A DNA stretch of 64,000 nucleotides from Pardosa pseudoannulata (Eukaryota; Arthropoda; Arachnida; Araneae; Lycosidae), in assembly GCA_032207245.1 (NCBI GenBank), contig CM063505.1, positions 176,191,827 to 176,255,826 on the forward strand, given 5' to 3'. This document shows, piece after piece, positions 60,119 to 64,000 of the stretch; positions within the stretch are counted from its first letter, which is position 1, and the number at the start of each line of letters is the position of its first letter. The notes beneath the pieces are model-generated. The model saw only the letters and a program-made list of their open reading frames with translations. It searched no databases and had not been told where the DNA came from. The position numbers were made by a program, and so were the translations under genes.

Positions 60119-62650
60119 TCAGTTTCTTTATTGATGACAAGGTATGAATTCCTGACCTAAACACAGTTGTATGTCATTACTAGTCGAAATCTAATAAGTA
60201 TTTGAGATAAAAATTTCTGTAATTAAGAATTAACTTTTTTATAAATTTCTGCTATAAAATTTTAATGATTTTGCCTTAATGGATGCATAATAGAAAGTAA
60301 TTTAAAAAGATTAAATGACAAATAAAAGACAAATTTGATATGAGATGAAAAAGATTAATTAGTCTTCCTTTTAGAAATACTGGAAAGTTTCTTAATTAAT
60401 ACATATCGCATTACTTTACAGATATCATCTTTTTATCAAGCATTTTAAGTCCCAGACATCCATAAATTACTTTAGATGTGTATAATAGTCTACTTATGTG
60501 ATGATAAAACTAATTTTACATTATACAGTTTTGCATATTTAGGTAAAACGTGTTGTAAAATATTAATGATACAAATTTCTTTATAATTATTCTAAATTTA
60601 AATATTTTAACTACCACATAAAATTGAAAATTGATGGAATTTAAAAATAAAATTTCCTCTACACCAGTATATTCCAGTTTTAGCCAATAAATTTTAGATA
60701 AATAACTTTTCAATTATCAAATTTACTAAAGTATTACGATGAAAAGTAATTTTTTTCAATTACTTTTCTCTTACAAATACTTTCTTTAATGCAGAAATTT
60801 TTAAAAATTTGTAGTAGTCTATTTTAGTAAATGTGTATTCAGTAAAGGTAGTTAAGTGTTGTACAGTGGCAGTACGATAAGCTTATTTATTTGAAAATAT
60901 ATTAGTGATGTATTTGAAAATTAATGTTGATTGCATATTACATTTAATGTTTAAATTATTTCACTTTATTTATGTTAAAGACATCCATAATTGTTAAAGC
61001 TGTTGTATTTGGTTGATATGTCTTAAAAGTTAGTATTCTCAATTTTAAGTTTATATTCTTTAAAATAGTGTGTGGGGGGATATACTATTCTAAACTGACG
61101 TATCTGAAATTCTGTTTAAATCATATAAGACATTCTCTGATATTTTTTTTAAAATGATCTAAAGATATGTAAAATGAAAAAATATTTGAAAGAGAATATA
61201 ACTCTTAAAAAGATTTCTTTTACTTTAAGGTATAATTCTTTTTTACTTTATGATTCTAAAATTTTTCGAAAGCAATAGTTTAGCAAATTGAATTTTATTT
61301 ATTGCTTCTCTTACTCAAAAGTAACAGATAGAGCTATTCATTCAAGCATTACATTTAAAGCAATATATAATTTTTTTTAAATTTATTTTTATGGAAAGTA
61401 ATTGCTATATAGGCATACATTTCAGGAAAAATATTTATAGAAAATGCACAAAAATAAAATTAGACTTTGTGCCTTTGATCGTCTATATATTTCATATCAT
61501 TTCTGTGAATAAAAAGTCTAACATGCACAAATATATTATTAAAGTTCATGAAAATATTAAATCCGTATTATTTCTGTAAATGTATCCAAACTTCGAAATC
61601 TCAAATTTTGTTCACACAAACAATTACCTCTTTATAATACACTCGATTTGAAAAGAAGGTTGTTCTGAAAATGGTAGTAAATTAGATGTATCGTTTAGAT
61701 TTTTATTCTCCAATTATCTTTCACTGTTACTCTATGACTAATTTTTAAAAGAGGTTAAATCATAAATACAAATAAAGTGACTAATGTAATTTTCATTTGC
61801 ACGTTAAAAATTGGGGATAATCCTTTGGTTTTCATTTGGCTGAAAAAAATAGTTTACGATCCCATTTATTAAAATTGTGCTCTGAAGCCCGGGTTAAAGA
61901 GAAGTTAAAGAGAATTAAATTTTTGCATAAGATTGGTCTCGGTACAGTCATTCGTTTCATGTTAATAATCTTTGCTAACCTGCAAGGTACTAGTGAAGCT
62001 TTTAGATTACTAACGGCTATTTAAAATGTAGATCTAAATTTATGATAGGCCATTTCATCAAATAGCCTGGAATCTGCATATATCTGAACAAACAAACTTT
62101 TAAATTTGTTTCTTATCTTCATTTAAAGAGACTAGAAAGGAATGAGGCTCGAAATTGGGGAAAAAAAGTACGTCATTAGGAGGTTGCATAGAGGTTAGGG
62201 GAGAAAATAAAAAGATATGTTAAGAGGTGAGAAAACAGAAGTGGTCGTGTTGTAATGAAAGTAATAAATTGCACACGATCAAAGGCACCTCAAAATTTCT
62301 CAATTCTATTGTTTTACATGAACAGTTCAGTGCATACTTAAAATTGTATATCAGATCAGATAATCTCTCAGGTATACAAGTCGAAATTATTTTTCTTTCT
62401 AGAAACCAGAAGAAATATGTTTTCAGAAACAAGCAAGCTCTAGTAAAACTTTCTTTTTTTAGAGTGATAATTGATAATTATACCATTTTTTGCTTATATT
62501 TTGCATAGAAATGAAACAATTATACTTTATATATAAACATGTTCTAGTTGTTATCAAAAAATTTAAATAGTTACCTTTCTACTGGTAAACAAAATTTAAT
62601 AAACGTTGAGAGGTACAGTTGTAATATACAAAGTTCTGGAAGATAAGTCC
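60119..62650. other. AT-rich sequence, nothing identified
   Basis: Short frames at 61836-62024 (opens with TTG; basic, with a hydrophobic patch) and 62227-62508 (opens with GTG) are not recognisable proteins. Confidence 0.35.
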
Positions 62651-63475
62651 CTCTAGAGCAAGGGTGGCCAAACCTTTGGGATTCGTGGTCTACTTCACAC
62701 TTAAAAAATCGAAGGCGGTCTACCAATGGCAGAGCTAAATTAACGTTACGTACATGTTTATACATTTATTTTCAGTAACAAGAAAAAAAAATGTTAAATT
62801 CTCTAATTTTTCTAAAAAAAAAACTTAATATATATAAAATAAAAATTTACTGACGAAAATAATCAAAGTATTCATAGATCAAAAATTGACCATCCTATTC
62901 ACTTCGTTTAGTTGAAATTTGGCACTGTATATCTGCGACAAGTTTATCATATTTTGGCTGGCACGAGCTTATTGCAATGCATAAACACGAAATTATTGTT
63001 CATCTGTTAACGAACCATTACGAACCAGGGTTGACACTACAAAGCTCCAAAAAGCTTGGAAAGCTTAAAGTTTCTAAAAGTCTCCAGCGACGTGAGACAT
63101 CGACCGAAAAGTCTAAGTTTGCGACAAAAACAACGATGTGTATAGTATATCGAATCAGTACCATATAATGATTATATGGTACTGATTCGATTATATTATA
63201 ATCTAAGCATCCCACTTTGTCAAGTTGTTTCTATTTAATTCTCCATTGTAAAACGACAAATTCATTATGTTATTTTGCACAGTTTGTTTTAGGTTTTCAA
63301 GTGTAAACTGTAGTAAATTTTTATTTTAAATAATTCATTCATTATATGTCATAAGTCATAAATTAAAATCTTAATATCCGAGGTCATTATCTGGATGGTT
63401 GTGCGGACTACCTAAAATGTCTTTGTGGTCTACCAGTCGACCACAGTCGACGTCTTGGCCACCCCTGCTCTATAG
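62651..63475. mobile_element. hAT-like non-autonomous element (809 bp) with target duplication
   Basis: The element at 62659-63467 begins CAAGGGTGGCCAAACC; read inward, its right end is CAGGGGTGGCCAAGACG, the common hAT form CAGGGGTGGCC. The 8-bp flanks CTCTAGAG (62651-62658) and CTCTATAG (63468-63475) differ by one base, the expected hAT duplication. GTGGTCTAC occurs near both ends in the same orientation. The interior contains a perfect 21-bp-arm palindrome (63149-63191). No transposase frame. Confidence 0.85.
63149..63191. repeat. Perfect 43-bp palindrome (21-bp arms, 1-nt spacer)
   Basis: ATCGAATCAGTACCATATAA (plus T) is followed by a single G and its exact reverse complement. Such a structure is normally unstable, so its perfect state suggests recent formation. 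It lies inside the hAT-like element and accounts for the paired short frames on both strands here. Confidence 0.95.
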
Positions 63476-64000
63476 TTTGATTACTTTCTTGTTTTTTAAT
63501 ATTGCTTCTTTATCTATTTGTGTTGTACTATTATTTCCTCTCTACTTATAACAATGATCATGAAATAAATATTCTGAGAATGTATAATCAGGACGTATTA
63601 ATTACAATTCAACTTGTTATATAATTAAAATATACAACAGACTATGATTAATTTATTCACAGAAGGTTAATTATTTTCTCAGCAAATAAAAATTTGTTTT
63701 ACTTAATTGCACTAGCATATAATATGCATCATTTCACATTATCTTATATTTAAATATTCAGCCAGTAATGTATCCAACATATAACAAATATTTTTACACT
63801 ATAGTGACTGGTATGGATGTAGTTTAACTTATTACTCTGTTATTTTAGAAGCAATATTCCTATATAAAAATTGCATTTGAGAACTAGATATCTCAAAGGT
63901 AAATTTTTCCTACATTTTAATATCGCATGACACTACTACGATATAAAATTTAAAATTCAAATCGTTTTGACCATTTGCATACCAAGCTATCCACATATAA
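63476..64000. other. AT-rich sequence, nothing identified
   Basis: No features recognised up to the window end. Confidence 0.4.

Noticed and set aside
62227..62508. 93-codon frame overlapping one on the other strand
   Set aside because: Opens with GTG and has no recognisable motif; overlapping frames on both strands suggest chance.

Overview
This window looks like non-coding, repeat-dominated nuclear DNA from an arthropod, most plausibly a spider or another arachnid. The lineage is inferred from the very high A+T content, long (TA)n tracts, and a tRNA-derived SINE with a CCAAA-type tail. No bacterial gene organisation, rRNA or functional tRNA is visible. I found no intact host gene. Nearly all open frames are under 100 codons, many lack an ATG, and most fall in AT-rich or repeat sequence. 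The two protein-coding traces I can defend are dead transposases: the C-terminal end of a piggyBac-type transposase (two copies) and the N-terminal DNA-binding region of a Tigger/pogo (CENP-B-like) transposase.

Mobile elements, left to right. piggyBac-type family I (TTAA sites, ends like CACTAGATTTACGGACC) at 503-1300, 1485-1730 and 4168-5047. Three related non-autonomous Helitrons (A^T insertion, 5'-TC, 3' hairpin, CTAG) at 5544-6587, 31747-32984 and, on the minus strand, 34847-35425; the first two carry nested insertions. A PIF/Harbinger-like MITE at 5779-5913. A Tigger-like remnant at 10603-11503. A probable solo LTR at 16154-16376. Three further piggyBac-type MITEs with different ends at 23303-23844, 30080-30300 and 58127-58320. 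A TA-flanked MITE at 29009-29145. Three hAT-like elements at 27151-27940, 39813-42419 and 62659-63467. Nine copies or fragments of one tRNA-derived SINE, including a SINE inside a SINE at 48822-49183.

Tandem arrays are the second main component, with approximate unit lengths of 204 bp (2290), 130 bp (6847), 247 bp (12094), 128 bp (21108), 148 bp (36907), 72 bp (46573), 300-335 bp (51585) and 40 bp (54361). The 148-bp array is almost perfectly homogeneous. The 130-bp and 128-bp arrays show higher-order organisation. The 72-bp array is riddled with small indels and may be poorly assembled. Dinucleotide microsatellites are frequent, and several grew inside transposons.

No gene network can be drawn here. 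The nested insertions and target-site duplications do give a relative history: Helitrons are older than the SINE and Harbinger insertions inside them, and an old SINE copy was later split by a younger one. All calls come from reading the sequence; no database search was run.
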